A stretch of 64,000 nucleotides of DNA from Bradyrhizobium zhanjiangense (GTDB lineage: Bacteria; Pseudomonadota; Alphaproteobacteria; Rhizobiales; Xanthobacteraceae), in contig NZ_CP022221.1 in assembly GCF_004114935.1 (NCBI RefSeq), positions 7,027,001-7,091,000 of the forward strand, read 5' to 3'. The notes beneath the pieces were generated by a model. The model was not told where the DNA came from and did not search any database. It worked only from the letters and a program-made list of their open reading frames with translations. Position numbers and translations under genes: made by a program. Below, piece by piece: positions 21,923 to 34,145 of the stretch (position 1 is the first letter of the stretch; every line of letters begins with the position of its first letter).

Positions 21923-23464
21923 TTACGCGAGTGGCACCGCGACGAACCGGGTGGCATCCGCGCTTCTGATCTGCAACAGCACGCTGCGCTTGCCGGACGA
22001 TTTGGCCTGCGCCAGCTCCGAGCGCACCTCGCCGACATTGCTGACGGCCTTGCCGCCGACATTGAGGATGACGTCACCGGTCTTGATGCCGCGCTGCGCG
22101 GCCGGCCCTTCCGGATCAACCTCGGTGACGACGACACCCTTCTGGCCGGCGCCCTGCACATCGCCGGCCGGAGCCAGACCAAGCCCGAGGCGCGGCATGC
22201 CGGCGCCCGGCTGCACCTTGCCGTCATAGGCCTTGCCCTGAGCCTGCCGTTCGTTCGGCAGTTCGCCGAGCGCCAGCGTCACCGTCTTGCTCTCGCCCTT
22301 GTGGAAGACGTCGAGCTTGACTGAGCTGCCGGGCGCCAGGGTGGCGATGGTGCGGGCGAGATCGCGGGAATCCTTGACTGCCGTGCCGTTGACGGAGGTG
22401 ATGACGTCGCCCGCCTCGATGCCGGCCTTCGCCGCCGGGCTGTCGGGTTGCGGATTGTCGACGATCGCGCCGCGCGCCTGCTTCAGTCCGAGACTATCGG
22501 CGATATCCGATGTCACCGGCTGCACCTGCACGCCGAGCCAGCCGCGGGTGACCGCGCCCTTGTCCTTCAACTGCGCCACCACCAGTTTTGCGGTCGTGGC
22601 CGGAATGTCGAAGCCGATGCCGACCGAACCGCCGGAGGGCGAGAAGATCGCGGTGTTCACGCCGATCACGTTGCCGTTCATGTCGAAAGCGGGACCGCCG
22701 GAATTGCCTTTGTTGATCGGCGCGTCGATCTGGATGAAGTCGTCATAAGGACCATTGCCGATGTCGCGGCCGCTGGCCGAGACGATGCCGGCGGTGACGG
22801 TGCCGCCGAGCCCGAAGGGATTGCCGACCGCGACCACCCAATCGCCGATGCGCGGCTTCTGGTCGGAGAATTTGACGAACGGAAAATCCTTCTTGCCGTC
22901 GACCTTGATCAGCGCGAGATCCGTCTTCGGATCGGCGCCGACGACCTTCGCGGTGTAGGTCGTGCCGTCGTCCATGGTCACCTGCACGGACTCGGCGTGA
23001 TCGACGACGTGGTTGTTGGTCACGGCATAGCCATCGGCCGAGATGAAGAAGCCCGAGCCCTCGCCCGTGATCATCTGGTGGCGCTGACGCGGCATGCCGT
23101 TCATGCCATCGGGAAAGCGGAAGCCGAACTGTCGCGAGAACTGGTCGAACGGCGAGTCTTCGTCCGAATCCATCCGGTTCTGTTGCAGCATTGCGCTCTT
23201 GTCGCTGTCCTGGTCGATTCTGACCCGCACCGAGATGACGGCGGGTTTGACCTTGGCCACGAGATCGCCAAAGCCCGGCGGGGTCGCAGCCGTTTCCGCG
23301 GCCTGGGCCGGCGCGACGAAGGAGGTCAGGCCGAATGGCGAAGCACCGGGAGCAGCCGCCAGCACGGCCGCGCCGAGCGCGGCTGCGGTGCCGAGCAGCG
23401 TGAGCCTGCGCGGCCTCAAGATCTTGCGGGACGTGGGGGTGTCGGAATTGACGCGATCGTTCAT
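21923..23464 (-). CDS. DegP/HtrA-family periplasmic serine protease
   Basis: 513 residues. A long basic N-terminus and signal or anchor (LTLLGTAAALGAAVLAAAPG) precede the trypsin-like domain with the complete triad: His152 in TNNHVVDH, Asp182 in KTDLALIK, Ser255 in KGNSGGPAF. Two PDZ domains follow (about 310-400 with GWLGVQVQ ... ARGAIV, and about 420-510 with GVVVTEVDPEGPAAQRGIKTGDVI). Degrades or refolds damaged envelope proteins. Single transcription unit with its own terminator. DegP, DegQ and MucD cannot be told apart by reading, so no symbol is given. Confidence 0.94.
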   Translation of the reverse strand: MNDRVNSDTPTSRKILRPRRLTLLGTAAALGAAVLAAAPGASPFGLTSFVAPAQAAETAATPPGFGDLVAKVKPAVISVRVRIDQDSDKSAMLQQNRMDSDEDSPFDQFSRQFGFRFPDGMNGMPRQRHQMITGEGSGFFISADGYAVTNNHVVDHAESVQVTMDDGTTYTAKVVGADPKTDLALIKVDGKKDFPFVKFSDQKPRIGDWVVAVGNPFGLGGTVTAGIVSASGRDIGNGPYDDFIQIDAPINKGNSGGPAFDMNGNVIGVNTAIFSPSGGSVGIGFDIPATTAKLVVAQLKDKGAVTRGWLGVQVQPVTSDIADSLGLKQARGAIVDNPQPDSPAAKAGIEAGDVITSVNGTAVKDSRDLARTIATLAPGSSVKLDVFHKGESKTVTLALGELPNERQAQGKAYDGKVQPGAGMPRLGLGLAPAGDVQGAGQKGVVVTEVDPEGPAAQRGIKTGDVILNVGGKAVSNVGEVRSELAQAKSSGKRSVLLQIRSADATRFVAVPLA

Positions 23465-23598
23465 GTCGAAATGTCCATGTTGAGCAGGTGTCGCCTTGCG
23501 CGTAACATGGGCGTTGCCACCTTACGGCGTCCCGTCCAGGCGATTAAATCTTGGCAAAGGATTGGGACCGGGCCCCGCGGCGAGTTCGTCGCTGCACA

Positions 23599-23612
23599 TT
23601 GATGCAGCTCAA
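23599..23612 (+). promoter_or_regulatory. FixK/FNR-type box upstream of the universal stress protein
   Basis: TTGA-TGCAGC-TCAA is a 14-base palindrome matching the FixK2/FNR site. Its centre is 67 bases before the ATG at 23673, which would suit a class II promoter with a leader of about 25 bases. Confidence 0.6.
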
Positions 23613-23672
23613 CGCAGGTCCTTCGTGCAGTGAAAAACTGCGTCACCGGATGATGTTCATCGGAGGCGCGCC

Positions 23673-24509
23673 ATGTACAAAGACATTCTCGTCCACATCC
23701 CGACCGAGCGTCCGATGCGTCCCGCGATCGATGGCTCGATCTCGCTCGCGGCGCACCTCAACGCCCATCTCGACGCGGTCGCGGTCGGCTATATCGCAAC
23801 CAGTGCGGCTTACGTCGTGGAGGGTGGCGCCGCCGCGGCGGCCGTGTTCGAGCTGGAACGCGAGCGCGCAATGGAGCGGGCCGAGGCCGCGCTCGCAATA
23901 TTCAGGAGCGAAGCGGTGAACGCGGGCATCTCCCACGCCTGCCACCCGCTCGGCGCGATCCCGATGGATGCAGCCGGCACGCTCGGCGAGATGGCGCGAC
24001 TGCACGACCTCAGCATCGTGCTCCAGCCCGATCCGACGCAAGGCTCGTTCGACAACGACATGCCCGGCGAGATCCTGTTCCAGGCGGGCGGCCCGGTGCT
24101 GTTCCTGCCGTACACCTTCCGCGGGACCTTCAAGGCGAACCGGATCGGCATCTGCTGGGACGGCAGCCCCCTCGCTGCCCGCGCAATGCGCGACGCAGCC
24201 CCGTTCCTGGCCCGCGCCGAGGCAATCGTGATCATCACGATCAACGAAGCCGATGCGGCCTGCGGCGAAGCTTCAGCGACCAATCTGGCAAGACATCTCG
24301 GCCGGCGCGGGCTCTCGACCCGCACGGTCGGCCTGTCGGCCACGCGCGCCGACATCCAGCCCACGATCCTATCTCTGGCGGCCGATGAGAGCCTCGATCT
24401 CCTGGTGATGGGCGGCTACGGCCATTCGCGATTGCAGGAGCGCTTTCTCGGCGGCGTCACCCGCGGCATGCTGGAGGCCATGACGATTCCGACGCTGATG
24501 TCGCATTGA
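23673..24509 (+). CDS. Universal stress protein, two UspA domains
   Basis: 278 residues. Starts MYKDILVHIPTERPMRPAIDGSISLAAHL, a degenerate first Usp domain, followed by a second (ANRIGICWDGSPLAARAMRDAAPFLARAEAIVII) that ends in MGGYGHSRLQERFLGGVTRGMLEAMTIPTLMSH, the G-x2-G-x9-G region of nucleotide-binding Usp proteins. CGGAGGCGCGCC precedes the ATG. A FixK-type palindrome upstream suggests low-oxygen induction, as known for several Usp genes in Bradyrhizobium. Confidence 0.92.
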   Translation: MYKDILVHIPTERPMRPAIDGSISLAAHLNAHLDAVAVGYIATSAAYVVEGGAAAAAVFELERERAMERAEAALAIFRSEAVNAGISHACHPLGAIPMDAAGTLGEMARLHDLSIVLQPDPTQGSFDNDMPGEILFQAGGPVLFLPYTFRGTFKANRIGICWDGSPLAARAMRDAAPFLARAEAIVIITINEADAACGEASATNLARHLGRRGLSTRTVGLSATRADIQPTILSLAADESLDLLVMGGYGHSRLQERFLGGVTRGMLEAMTIPTLMSH

Positions 24510-24529
24510 GCCGAGCCGGCCCGCCGCTG

Positions 24530-24742
24530 CTACGCCGCGGCAGGTGTCTTCAATGGCCCGGCTTCAGCGACGTCCTCGCCGCCTTGTGCGTTGCACGCGT
24601 CGAAATGCGCCTTGAGCTCGACTTCCGCGAGATATTCGAAATGTTCGGCCTGGCCGAGGAGCTCCCAATTCTGGAGCGGCCGGTAAGCGGCCTGCTGACG
24701 ACAGAGGGACGCCAGCGCCCGGTAGCGACGTACGTTCTCCAT
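24530..24742 (-). CDS. Small protein, 70 aa, paralogue of the one at 35381
   Basis: MENVRRYRALASLCRQQAAYRPLQNWELLGQAEHFEYLAEVELKAHFDACNAQ: the E-N-V-R-R-Y-R-x-L-A-S-L-x-R-Q motif and W-x-L-L-x-Q-A are shared with the protein at 35381-35590. Helical and cytosolic. The start at 24742 is chosen by that match and by GAGGGTCTC upstream. Function unknown. Confidence 0.75.
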   Translation of the reverse strand: MENVRRYRALASLCRQQAAYRPLQNWELLGQAEHFEYLAEVELKAHFDACNAQGGEDVAEAGPLKTPAAA

Positions 24743-25277
24743 GAGACCCTCCCTCGCATTCACAGGGCTTATTGCCCCGATTTGCGTCAGGCCGATGGCG
24801 GTCATGCAAAAGTTTTGCTGCGCCCGCCGCGGCGCCGACTTCAGCTAGTTCTAGCAAATGCCCAAGGAAGCCAAAGTTCCAGTCGAAGCGGACTCTCGCT
24901 CTGAATTCCCGCCGCACCCATCAAGGGCTAGGCATAGAGGCGACGCTCGACGGTCACGCCGACGAGATCGAGATAGCTCCTCACGGCTGCCGAATTAGAG
25001 CACGAGCTGAGCGGGCCCGAGCAGTGGATCAGCTCCCCGCCAGCCATGGGCAGCATTCCAATGGAGATATTGAATGTGCTTCCACGCCTCTGCAGTTATT
25101 AAACCACAGATTGTAGCGCGGCGCATTAATCGAACGCGTGCTTCGGCGCTCTTGGTTACCCTGGCATGAAGGGTGTTGCCGATTCGTGCTGGATTCTCCG
25201 TAGGACCCCGGAGAAAAATGCGCACTATGAAGCGATCGATACCTCGGCGTAATCGCCTGGGTGATGCTCTCCGTAGT
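24743..25277. other. Intergenic stretch, no gene seen
   Basis: 535 bases between the small gene and cbbE. Frames here lack protein-like composition and no repeat, RNA or strong hairpin is seen. It holds the end of the cbb transcript on the minus strand, but no clear terminator was found. Confidence 0.5.
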
Positions 25278-26015
25278 CTACCGGATGCGCGCACTTTCTC
25301 CGACGCGCAGCGGCCGCGCGGCATTATCTTTCGTCTTTGGAACCCGGCCGGCCTCGGCGGCGGTGCGAATGGCCGCAATATTGGATGCGTATTCGGCGGC
25401 GCTCTTGCCGCGAAACACGGCGGACCCCGCCACGAGCGTATCGGCGCCCGCTGCAGCCACGGCAGCGGCATTGTCGCGCGTGATACCTCCATCGACCTCG
25501 AGCCGGATCGGCCGGTCGCCGATCATGGCCTTGATCCGTGCGATCTTCGCCAGCTGGGAGTCGAGGAAGGACTGGCCGCCGAAGCCGGGATTGACCGTCA
25601 TTACCAGCACGAGGTCGAGGCGATCGAGCACATATTCGATCGCGCTCTCCGGCGTTGCGGGACACAGGCTAACGCCGGCTTTCCTGCCGAGCGCGCGGAT
25701 CGCCTGAAGCGAACGGTCGAGATGCGGGCCGGCTTCGGCGTGCACCGTGATGACGTCCGCACCGGCCTTCGCGAACGCCTCGAGGTAAGGATCAGCAGGC
25801 GCGATCATGAGATGCACGTCGAAGACTTTCTTCGTGAGCGGCCGGATTGCCTTGATGACATCGGCGCCGAAGCTGATGTTCGGCACAAAGTGTCCATCCA
25901 TGACGTCGCAATGGATCCAGTCCGCCCCGGCCGTATCGATCGCCGCGATCTCCTCGCCGAGACGCGCGAAATCCGCGGCCAGGATCGAAGGAGCAATGAT
26001 CATCTCTCTCGTCAT
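25278..26015 (-). CDS. cbbE: Ribulose-phosphate 3-epimerase
   Basis: 245 residues. Converts xylulose-5-P to ribulose-5-P, the last Calvin-cycle gene of this operon. The TIM barrel shows [32 protein letters not shown] with a metal-binding Asp and His, [16 protein letters not shown] and LEVDGGI. Its ATG overlaps the cbbX stop by 4 bases. A 20-residue C-terminal extension ([23 protein letters not shown]) is longer than usual. Chromosomal rpe may exist elsewhere; here context supports cbbE. Confidence 0.94.
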   Translation of the reverse strand: MTREMIIAPSILAADFARLGEEIAAIDTAGADWIHCDVMDGHFVPNISFGADVIKAIRPLTKKVFDVHLMIAPADPYLEAFAKAGADVITVHAEAGPHLDRSLQAIRALGRKAGVSLCPATPESAIEYVLDRLDLVLVMTVNPGFGGQSFLDSQLAKIARIKAMIGDRPIRLEVDGGITRDNAAAVAAAGADTLVAGSAVFRGKSAAEYASNIAAIRTAAEAGRVPKTKDNAARPLRVGESARIR

Positions 26016-26944
26016 GATTTTGCACTCCGCGAGTCGGCGCCGCCGCCGAAGACGCGGCTCGCCAGGACGTCCATGGGATCGATGGTTTCGAGGTCGGCGA
26101 CGTCGAGCATGCGATCAAGATCGGACACCAGGCGATCGGCCTGCCGCAGGCGAATGCGGTCGACGGCGTTGCGGATCGAGCGCGCATTGGAGAAGAACGG
26201 CTGGGTCCGGCGCAACGCGATGTATTTTTCGAACGCCTCGCGCGCCGCCGCCGAGAAGCGATAGCCGCGCTCCTTCAGCATCAGCTCGGCGATGACGAGC
26301 AGCTCGGCTTCGGCATAATCCGGAAATTCGATGTGATGCGCGATGCGCGAGCGGAAGCCGGGATTGGAGGCGAAGAAGCTCGTCATCCGCTCGCCATAGC
26401 CGGCGAGGATCACGACCAGATCCTCGCGCTGGTTCTCCATCACCTGGAGCAGGATTTCGATCGCCTCCTGGCCGTAGTCGCGCTCGTTGTCGGGGCGATG
26501 GAGATAATAGGCCTCGTCGATGAACAGCACGCCGCCCATCGCCTTCTTCAATATCTCCTTGGTCTTCGGGGCGGTATGGCCGATATACTGGCCGACGAGA
26601 TCGTCGCGCGTGACCGAGATCACCTGCCCTCGTCGCACGAAGCCGAGGCCGTGCAGGATCTTGGCCATGCGCAGCGCCACCGTGGTCTTGCCGGTGCCGG
26701 GATTGCCGGTGAACGACATGTGCAGCGTCGGCGGCGCGGAGGCCAATCCAGCGCGCTGCCGAATGCGCTCGATCAACAGCAGCGAGGCGATCTGGCGCAC
26801 GCGGTTCTTTACCGGCTTCAATCCGACCAGCTCCTGCTCGAGCTGTTGCAGCGTGTCGGTGATCTCAGCCGCTTCGGCCTCCTTGCGGAGATCGAAACTG
26901 GTCTCGCTGTGTTCGGTCGTCGTTGCGTGGGGCACATCGAGCAT
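26012..26944 (-). CDS. cbbX: Red-type RuBisCO activase, AAA+ protein
   Basis: 310 residues from ATG 26944 (GAGG 5 bases upstream; a GTG at 26950 is also in frame). CbbX uses ATP to pull inhibitory sugar phosphates off red-type RuBisCO by acting on the large-subunit C-terminus. Visible: [23 protein letters not shown], Walker A GNPGTGKT, pore-loop region [15 protein letters not shown], Walker [12 protein letters not shown], Arg finger region SNPGFRSRI, and the C-terminal helical bundle with [16 protein letters not shown]. It follows cbbS by 99 bases, a gap with a stem-loop, and overlaps cbbE. Confidence 0.95.
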   Translation of the reverse strand: MLDVPHATTTEHSETSFDLRKEAEAAEITDTLQQLEQELVGLKPVKNRVRQIASLLLIERIRQRAGLASAPPTLHMSFTGNPGTGKTTVALRMAKILHGLGFVRRGQVISVTRDDLVGQYIGHTAPKTKEILKKAMGGVLFIDEAYYLHRPDNERDYGQEAIEILLQVMENQREDLVVILAGYGERMTSFFASNPGFRSRIAHHIEFPDYAEAELLVIAELMLKERGYRFSAAAREAFEKYIALRRTQPFFSNARSIRNAVDRIRLRQADRLVSDLDRMLDVADLETIDPMDVLASRVFGGGADSRSAKS

Positions 26945-26963
26945 CGGCACCTCGAAGAAAAGG

Positions 26964-26990
26964 GCTTCGCCGCGGGGGGAGCGGCGAAGC
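26964..26990 (-). terminator. Stem-loop between cbbS and cbbX, possible attenuator
   Basis: A 10-bp perfect stem GCTTCGCCGC / GCGGCGAAGC (26964-26973 with 26981-26990) with a 7-base C-rich loop on the minus strand, followed by CCTTTTCTT. It could stop some transcripts or protect the 3' end of cbbLS mRNA, giving more RuBisCO than activase. Confidence 0.65.
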
Positions 26991-27043
26991 AGTGGTCCGC
27001 CAAGGATGCGGAGCAGGGAGAGCTCCGCGCGGAAGCGGATGCC

Positions 27044-27451
27044 TTAAGTTGACGCGTGCGCGGCCGGTCGGCGCACGGTGGTGTAACGGATCGCGCGGCC
27101 GCCCACCTCCTGCCGCACCAGCTCGAGCTCCGCTTCCTGCTTCGGCCGGTTGACGAGGAAGGAGATGCGCACCGATTCCCAGCCGTGGCTGGAATCGAAG
27201 CCGCTGATGCGGATGTAGCGGTCGCCATACACCCTGCGGCACTCAGCGAGCTCCATCATCACGCCGGCAGCATCCTGGAGATCGAACATCGGCAGGCCCC
27301 ACATCTCCCAATAAGTGTTGCGGGGATGCGGATCGTCGGTGAACTCGATGTTCACAGCCCAGCCTTTGGCAAGGCAGTACTGCACTTGGCTGTAGATCTG
27401 GTCATCGGTCAGATCAGGCAGGTATGAGAAGCAACCCTGGGTCAGTTTCAT
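27044..27451 (-). CDS. cbbS: RuBisCO small subunit, red type (form IC)
   Basis: 135 residues: MKLTQGCFSYLPDLTDDQIYSQVQYCLAKGWAVNIEFTDDPHPRNTYWEMWGLPMF, then DAAGVMMELAECRRVYGDRYIRISGFDSSHGWESVRISFLVNRP. The DDPHPRN and SSHGWES motifs and the long C-terminal extension (KQEAELELVRQEVGGRAIRYTTVRR) are those of red-type small subunits, the extension forming the extra beta hairpins of form IC. It follows cbbL by 10 bases. Confidence 0.96.
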   Translation of the reverse strand: MKLTQGCFSYLPDLTDDQIYSQVQYCLAKGWAVNIEFTDDPHPRNTYWEMWGLPMFDLQDAAGVMMELAECRRVYGDRYIRISGFDSSHGWESVRISFLVNRPKQEAELELVRQEVGGRAIRYTTVRRPAAHAST

Positions 27452-27461
27452 GTGAATCTCC

Positions 27462-30037
<2,576 letters not shown>

Positions 30038-30049
30038 GATTAATCCTCC

Positions 30050-32068
30050 TTATTGTTTCTTGCGGGCGATCGCCCGCCGGGCGGCTTCCGCAATGCTTTG
30101 CGGTGTGATGCCGAACTCGCGGTACAGCACGGGCGCCGGCGCCGAGGCGCCGAAGCCGCGCATGCCGACGAACTCGCCCTCAGTGCCGATCCAGCGCGGC
30201 CAGTCACCCGCTACGGCCGCCTCGATGCCGACACGCGGTGCAGTACCGAGCACCGTGGCGCGGTAGTCGTCCGGCTGCTCCTCGAACAGGGCGAAGCAGG
30301 GTGCAGAGACGACGGCTGCGCGGATGTGCTCGGTCGCGAGCAGGCGGGCCGCCTCCAGCGCGATCGACACTTCCGAGCCGGTCGCGATCAACGTCACGTC
30401 GCGGCCGCCGTCAGGGGAGACGACGAGATATGCGCCGCGCGCGACGCGATTTCTGCCGCGGACATCGCTGCGGAAGGTCGGCAAGGCCTGACGCGACAAG
30501 CACAACACGGACGGACGGCTCTCCAAGGTGAGTGCGCAATCCCAGGCTTCCAGCGTCTCCACCGCATCGGCGGGGCGGAACACCAGAAGGTTCGGAATCA
30601 CCCGCAGTGCGGCGACATGCTCGACCGGCTGGTGCGTCGGGCCGTCCTCGCCGAGGCCGATGGAGTCGTGAGTCATCACATGAATCACGCGCAGCCGCAT
30701 CAGAGCCGCAAGGCGAATCGCCGGCCGGCTGTAGTCGGAGAAGGCGAGGAAGGTGCCGCCATAGGGGATGAAGCCACCATGCAGCGCGAGGCCATTCATC
30801 GCGGCAGCCATGCCGTGCTCGCGAATGCCGTAGTGGATGTAGTCGCCGGCGAACGCCCCGCGCGTGACGGGAGCCTGCACCTTGGCATGCGTGAGGTTCG
30901 AATGCGTGAGGTCGGCGGAGCCGCCGACCAAGCCCGGAATCGCCCCGGCGATGCCGTCGAGCACCTGTTGCGAGGCCTGGCGCGTTGCGATCTTCGGACG
31001 CTCGCTGGCGAAGCGCTCGCGCAACTTCGCCGCAGCCAGCGCATAGGCGCCCGGCAAGGCGACGGCCTTACCCTCGACGAACAGGTCGCGCTGCTCGGGC
31101 GTCGCACGTTCATAGCGATCGAGCCAGGCAAGACGGGCGACCTGCCCGCGCTGTCCGATCATCCGCCACGCCTTCGAGATCGGGAGCGGCACCACGAAAG
31201 GCTGATAGTCCCAGCCCAACGCCCGCCGCGCGGCCGCGGTCTGCTCAGTGCCGAGCGGCGCACCATGCGCCTTCTCGGTGCCCTGTCTATCAGGCGCGCC
31301 ATAGCCGATGATGGTGCGGCAGGCGATCAGCGACGGTTTTGTGGTCTCACGCTCCTCCGCGATCGCCTGTGCAATGGCTTCGGGATCGTGCCCATCGACA
31401 CGGCGCACCGACCAGCCGGAGGCGGCGAAGCGGGCGAGCTGGTCGTCGGAGGTCGCGAGCGAGGTCGGCCCGTCGATGGAAATGCCGTTGTCGTCGAAAA
31501 GCACGATCAGACGCGCGAGCTGGAGATGACCGGCGAGCGAGATCGCCTCCTGGCTGATACCTTCCATCAGGCAGCCGTCACCGGCGATCACATAGGTGAA
31601 GTGATCGACGAGGCGGTCGCCATGCCGCGCATTGGCCATGCGTTCGGCGAGCGCCATGCCGACCGCCGTCGCAATCCCCTGCCCCAGCGGTCCAGTCGTA
31701 GTCTCGACGCCCGGCGTGTGGCCGTATTCCGGATGTCCCGGCGTCTTGGAGCCCCATTGCCGGAACGCCTTGATGTCGTCGAGGCTGACATCGCCGCCGG
31801 TCAGATGCAGCAGCGCATAGAGCAGCATCGAGCCGTGGCCCGCCGACAGCACGAAGCGGTCGCGGTCGGGCCAGTTGGGATGGGCCGAGTCGAATTTGAG
31901 GAAGCGCGAGAACAGCACGGTCGCGACGTCGGCCATGCCCATGGGCAGGCCGGGATGGCCCGACTGCGAGGTCTCGATGGCGTCCACCGCGAGGAAGCGG
32001 ACGGCGTTGGCGAGATCGTTATGCGTGACCGCCGTAAGGTCGGCTTCGGCATGAACCGAGATATTCAT
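30050..32068 (-). CDS. cbbT: Transketolase
   Basis: 672 residues. Thiamine-pyrophosphate enzyme moving two-carbon units in the regeneration phase. TPP domain: FLSAGH-type region ([19 protein letters not shown]), [10 protein letters not shown], and [20 protein letters not shown] ... DDNGISIDG. Pyrimidine domain: [19 protein letters not shown] and [23 protein letters not shown]-terminal domain ends [22 protein letters not shown]. cbbP lies 31 bases upstream and cbbA 12 bases downstream. Confidence 0.96.
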   Translation of the reverse strand: MNISVHAEADLTAVTHNDLANAVRFLAVDAIETSQSGHPGLPMGMADVATVLFSRFLKFDSAHPNWPDRDRFVLSAGHGSMLLYALLHLTGGDVSLDDIKAFRQWGSKTPGHPEYGHTPGVETTTGPLGQGIATAVGMALAERMANARHGDRLVDHFTYVIAGDGCLMEGISQEAISLAGHLQLARLIVLFDDNGISIDGPTSLATSDDQLARFAASGWSVRRVDGHDPEAIAQAIAEERETTKPSLIACRTIIGYGAPDRQGTEKAHGAPLGTEQTAAARRALGWDYQPFVVPLPISKAWRMIGQRGQVARLAWLDRYERATPEQRDLFVEGKAVALPGAYALAAAKLRERFASERPKIATRQASQQVLDGIAGAIPGLVGGSADLTHSNLTHAKVQAPVTRGAFAGDYIHYGIREHGMAAAMNGLALHGGFIPYGGTFLAFSDYSRPAIRLAALMRLRVIHVMTHDSIGLGEDGPTHQPVEHVAALRVIPNLLVFRPADAVETLEAWDCALTLESRPSVLCLSRQALPTFRSDVRGRNRVARGAYLVVSPDGGRDVTLIATGSEVSIALEAARLLATEHIRAAVVSAPCFALFEEQPDDYRATVLGTAPRVGIEAAVAGDWPRWIGTEGEFVGMRGFGASAPAPVLYREFGITPQSIAEAARRAIARKKQ

Positions 32069-32099
32069 CGGATCCTCCCGTTGTTGTCGTTGCTGTGCA

Positions 32100-32975
32100 T
32101 CACTTCAGGCTCCGCTTGCGCTCGATCAGCTGCATGATCAGCGGCGTCAGGATGAGTTGCATCGCGAGATCGAGCTTGGCTCCGGGGCAAACGATCGAAT
32201 TCGCGCGCGACATCCAGCTTTGCGGCAGCATCGAGAGCAGATAGGGGAAGTCGATCCCGCGTGGGTTCTTGAAGCGGATCACGACCATCGATTCGTCCGG
32301 CGTCGGGATCCAGCGCGCGATGAACGGATTGGAGGTGTCCACCGTTGGCACGCGCTGGAAGTTGATGTCGGTCTCGGTGAATTGCGGGCAGATGTAGTGG
32401 ATGTAGTCGGGCATCCGCCGCAGGATGGTGTCGGTGACGGCCTCGGTCGAATAGCCGCGCGCGCTGCGGTCACGGTGCAGCTTCTGGATCCATTCGAGAT
32501 TGATGACGGGCACGACGCCGATCTTGAGATCCGCATAGCGCGCGACGTTGACCTTGTCGGTGACGACGGCGCCGTGCAGGCCCTCGTAGAACAGCAGGTC
32601 CGAACTCTCCGGCAGCCGCTTCCACTCGGTGAAGGTGCCGGGTGCCGCGCCATGCAGCGCGGATTCCTCGGCGTCGTGGACGTAATGCCGCGTCACCGCC
32701 GTGCCGGTCTCGCCGTAGTCGCGGAACGCGCGCTCCAGCTCCTCGAACAGATTGGTCTCAGGGCTGAAATGGCTGAAGTGCTTGTTGCCGCGCTCGGCCT
32801 CCTTCGCCATCTGCGCGCGCATCTCGGCGCGGTCGTAGCGATGGAACGCGTCGCCCTCGATGTAGACGGCGTTGACCTTCTCGCGGAAAAATATCTGCTC
32901 GAAGGTCTTCTTGACCGAGGTAGTGCCGGCGCCGGAGGAGCCGGTGATCGAGATGATCGGATGCTTCCTGGACAT
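32100..32975 (-). CDS. cbbP: Phosphoribulokinase
   Basis: 291 residues. Phosphorylates ribulose-5-P to the RuBisCO substrate. P-loop [11 protein letters not shown], the proteobacterial class I form ([24 protein letters not shown]), [52 protein letters not shown], and [12 protein letters not shown]. Length matches the octameric bacterial enzymes, which are activated by NADH. It is coupled with cbbF 12 bases upstream. Confidence 0.97.
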   Translation of the reverse strand: MSRKHPIISITGSSGAGTTSVKKTFEQIFFREKVNAVYIEGDAFHRYDRAEMRAQMAKEAERGNKHFSHFSPETNLFEELERAFRDYGETGTAVTRHYVHDAEESALHGAAPGTFTEWKRLPESSDLLFYEGLHGAVVTDKVNVARYADLKIGVVPVINLEWIQKLHRDRSARGYSTEAVTDTILRRMPDYIHYICPQFTETDINFQRVPTVDTSNPFIARWIPTPDESMVVIRFKNPRGIDFPYLLSMLPQSWMSRANSIVCPGAKLDLAMQLILTPLIMQLIERKRSLK

Positions 32976-32987
32976 GGGACGCCTCGC

Positions 32988-34058
32988 TCAGAGCCGGAAG
33001 AATCCGCGCCGCGCGAACAGCGGTGCGGAGACGCTGGCAACCAACAGGGGATCGCAATGCAATTCCTTGACCCTCCGCACCTCATTGCTCGAGCCCATGA
33101 TCAGCGGCACGCGCTGATGCAGGCTTTGCGCAGACAGCTCGAGGATGCGCTCGCGCCCGGTCGTGGCCGAGCCGCCGGCCTGCTCGATGATCATCGCCAT
33201 CGGGTGCGCCTCGTAGGTGAGGCGCAGGCGGCCGTCGCCATAGCCGGGTCGCGCGTCCGAAGGATAGAGGAACACACCGCCGCGGGTGAGAATGCGATAG
33301 GCCTCCGCGACCAGCGAGCCGATCCAGCGCATGTTGAAATCGTGGTTGGCGGGCCCGTCGACACCGGCGAGGCATTCGTCGATGAAGGCGCGCACCGGCG
33401 CATCCCAGTGCCGGCGATTGGACGCGTTGATCGCGAACTCCTCGCAGGCCTCGGAGATCTGCACGCCGCTGCGCGCGAGGCGGAAGCAGCCCGCCTTACG
33501 GTCAAGCGTGAAGATGTCGACGCCGTCGCCGAGCGTCAGCACCAGCGAGGTCTGCGGGCCGTAGGTGACGAAGCCCGCCGCGAGCTGCGCCGAGCCGCGC
33601 TGATGGAAGGCGAGCGAGAGATCATCAGGTGCCGGCAGGATCGAGAAGATCGTGCCGACGGTCATGTTGATGTCGATGTTGGAGGAGCCGTCGAGCGGAT
33701 CGATCGCGACGCAGATGCGCCCCTGACGGTCGACGATCTGGGCCTCGCGCATCTCTTCCGACGCCAGCGCCGCGATCGGCAGCCTGACGAGGCAGCGGCG
33801 CAGGATCGCATCAGCCTGGACGTCGAGATCGCGCTGGACATCGCCGTCGCTGTTGCGGCCCGTCGTCAGGCCCGAGGCGTCGGCGAGATCGCCGGAGGCG
33901 ATGAGATCGGCGATCTCGACCGCTGCTGCCGCGATGGCATCGACTGCGGCCGCCACGGCGAGCGCATGCGGTGCGGTCTCTGAGTACCGTTGAAGGTGGT
34001 CGTCCAGCCTGAGTTGCCCGGTCATCTGCGTCCATCCCCTTGCTGGCGCCGCATCCAT
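32988..34058 (-). CDS. cbbF: Fructose-1,6-bisphosphatase class I
   Basis: 356 residues from 34058, or 345 from the in-frame ATG 34025 (MTGQLRLDD); both have G-rich upstream sequence, so the start is unsettled. Removes the 1-phosphate of FBP (and SBP in bacteria). [25 protein letters not shown] (metal ligands), [49 protein letters not shown] and [27 protein letters not shown] are present. First gene of the operon, divergent from cbbR. Confidence 0.95.
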   Translation of the reverse strand: MDAAPARGWTQMTGQLRLDDHLQRYSETAPHALAVAAAVDAIAAAAVEIADLIASGDLADASGLTTGRNSDGDVQRDLDVQADAILRRCLVRLPIAALASEEMREAQIVDRQGRICVAIDPLDGSSNIDINMTVGTIFSILPAPDDLSLAFHQRGSAQLAAGFVTYGPQTSLVLTLGDGVDIFTLDRKAGCFRLARSGVQISEACEEFAINASNRRHWDAPVRAFIDECLAGVDGPANHDFNMRWIGSLVAEAYRILTRGGVFLYPSDARPGYGDGRLRLTYEAHPMAMIIEQAGGSATTGRERILELSAQSLHQRVPLIMGSSNEVRRVKELHCDPLLVASVSAPLFARRGFFRL

Positions 34059-34145
34059 TTCCCTCCCCCTTGGAGGGTCGATGCGGTCCGTCCCAGCACG
34101 ACGAGATTGACAGGGCCGGCTTAATAAGGAAAATTTCTATTCATA
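34059..34145. promoter_or_regulatory. Divergent cbbR-cbbF control region
   Basis: 87 bases between the two starts. The cbbR-proximal 30 bases are notably AT-rich with short inverted repeats (ATA at 34124 against TAT at 34138; TCATAATGA at 34141-34149). CbbR is expected to bind here; a perfect T-N11-A site could not be assigned with certainty. Confidence 0.55.

Noticed and set aside
30053..32137. 694-residue plus-strand frame opposite cbbT
   Set aside because: Shadow of the transketolase gene; no family likeness and cbbT is intact.
32157..33983. 608-residue plus-strand frame opposite cbbP/cbbF
   Set aside because: Spans two intact minus-strand genes and their junction; shadow frame from GC-rich codon bias.
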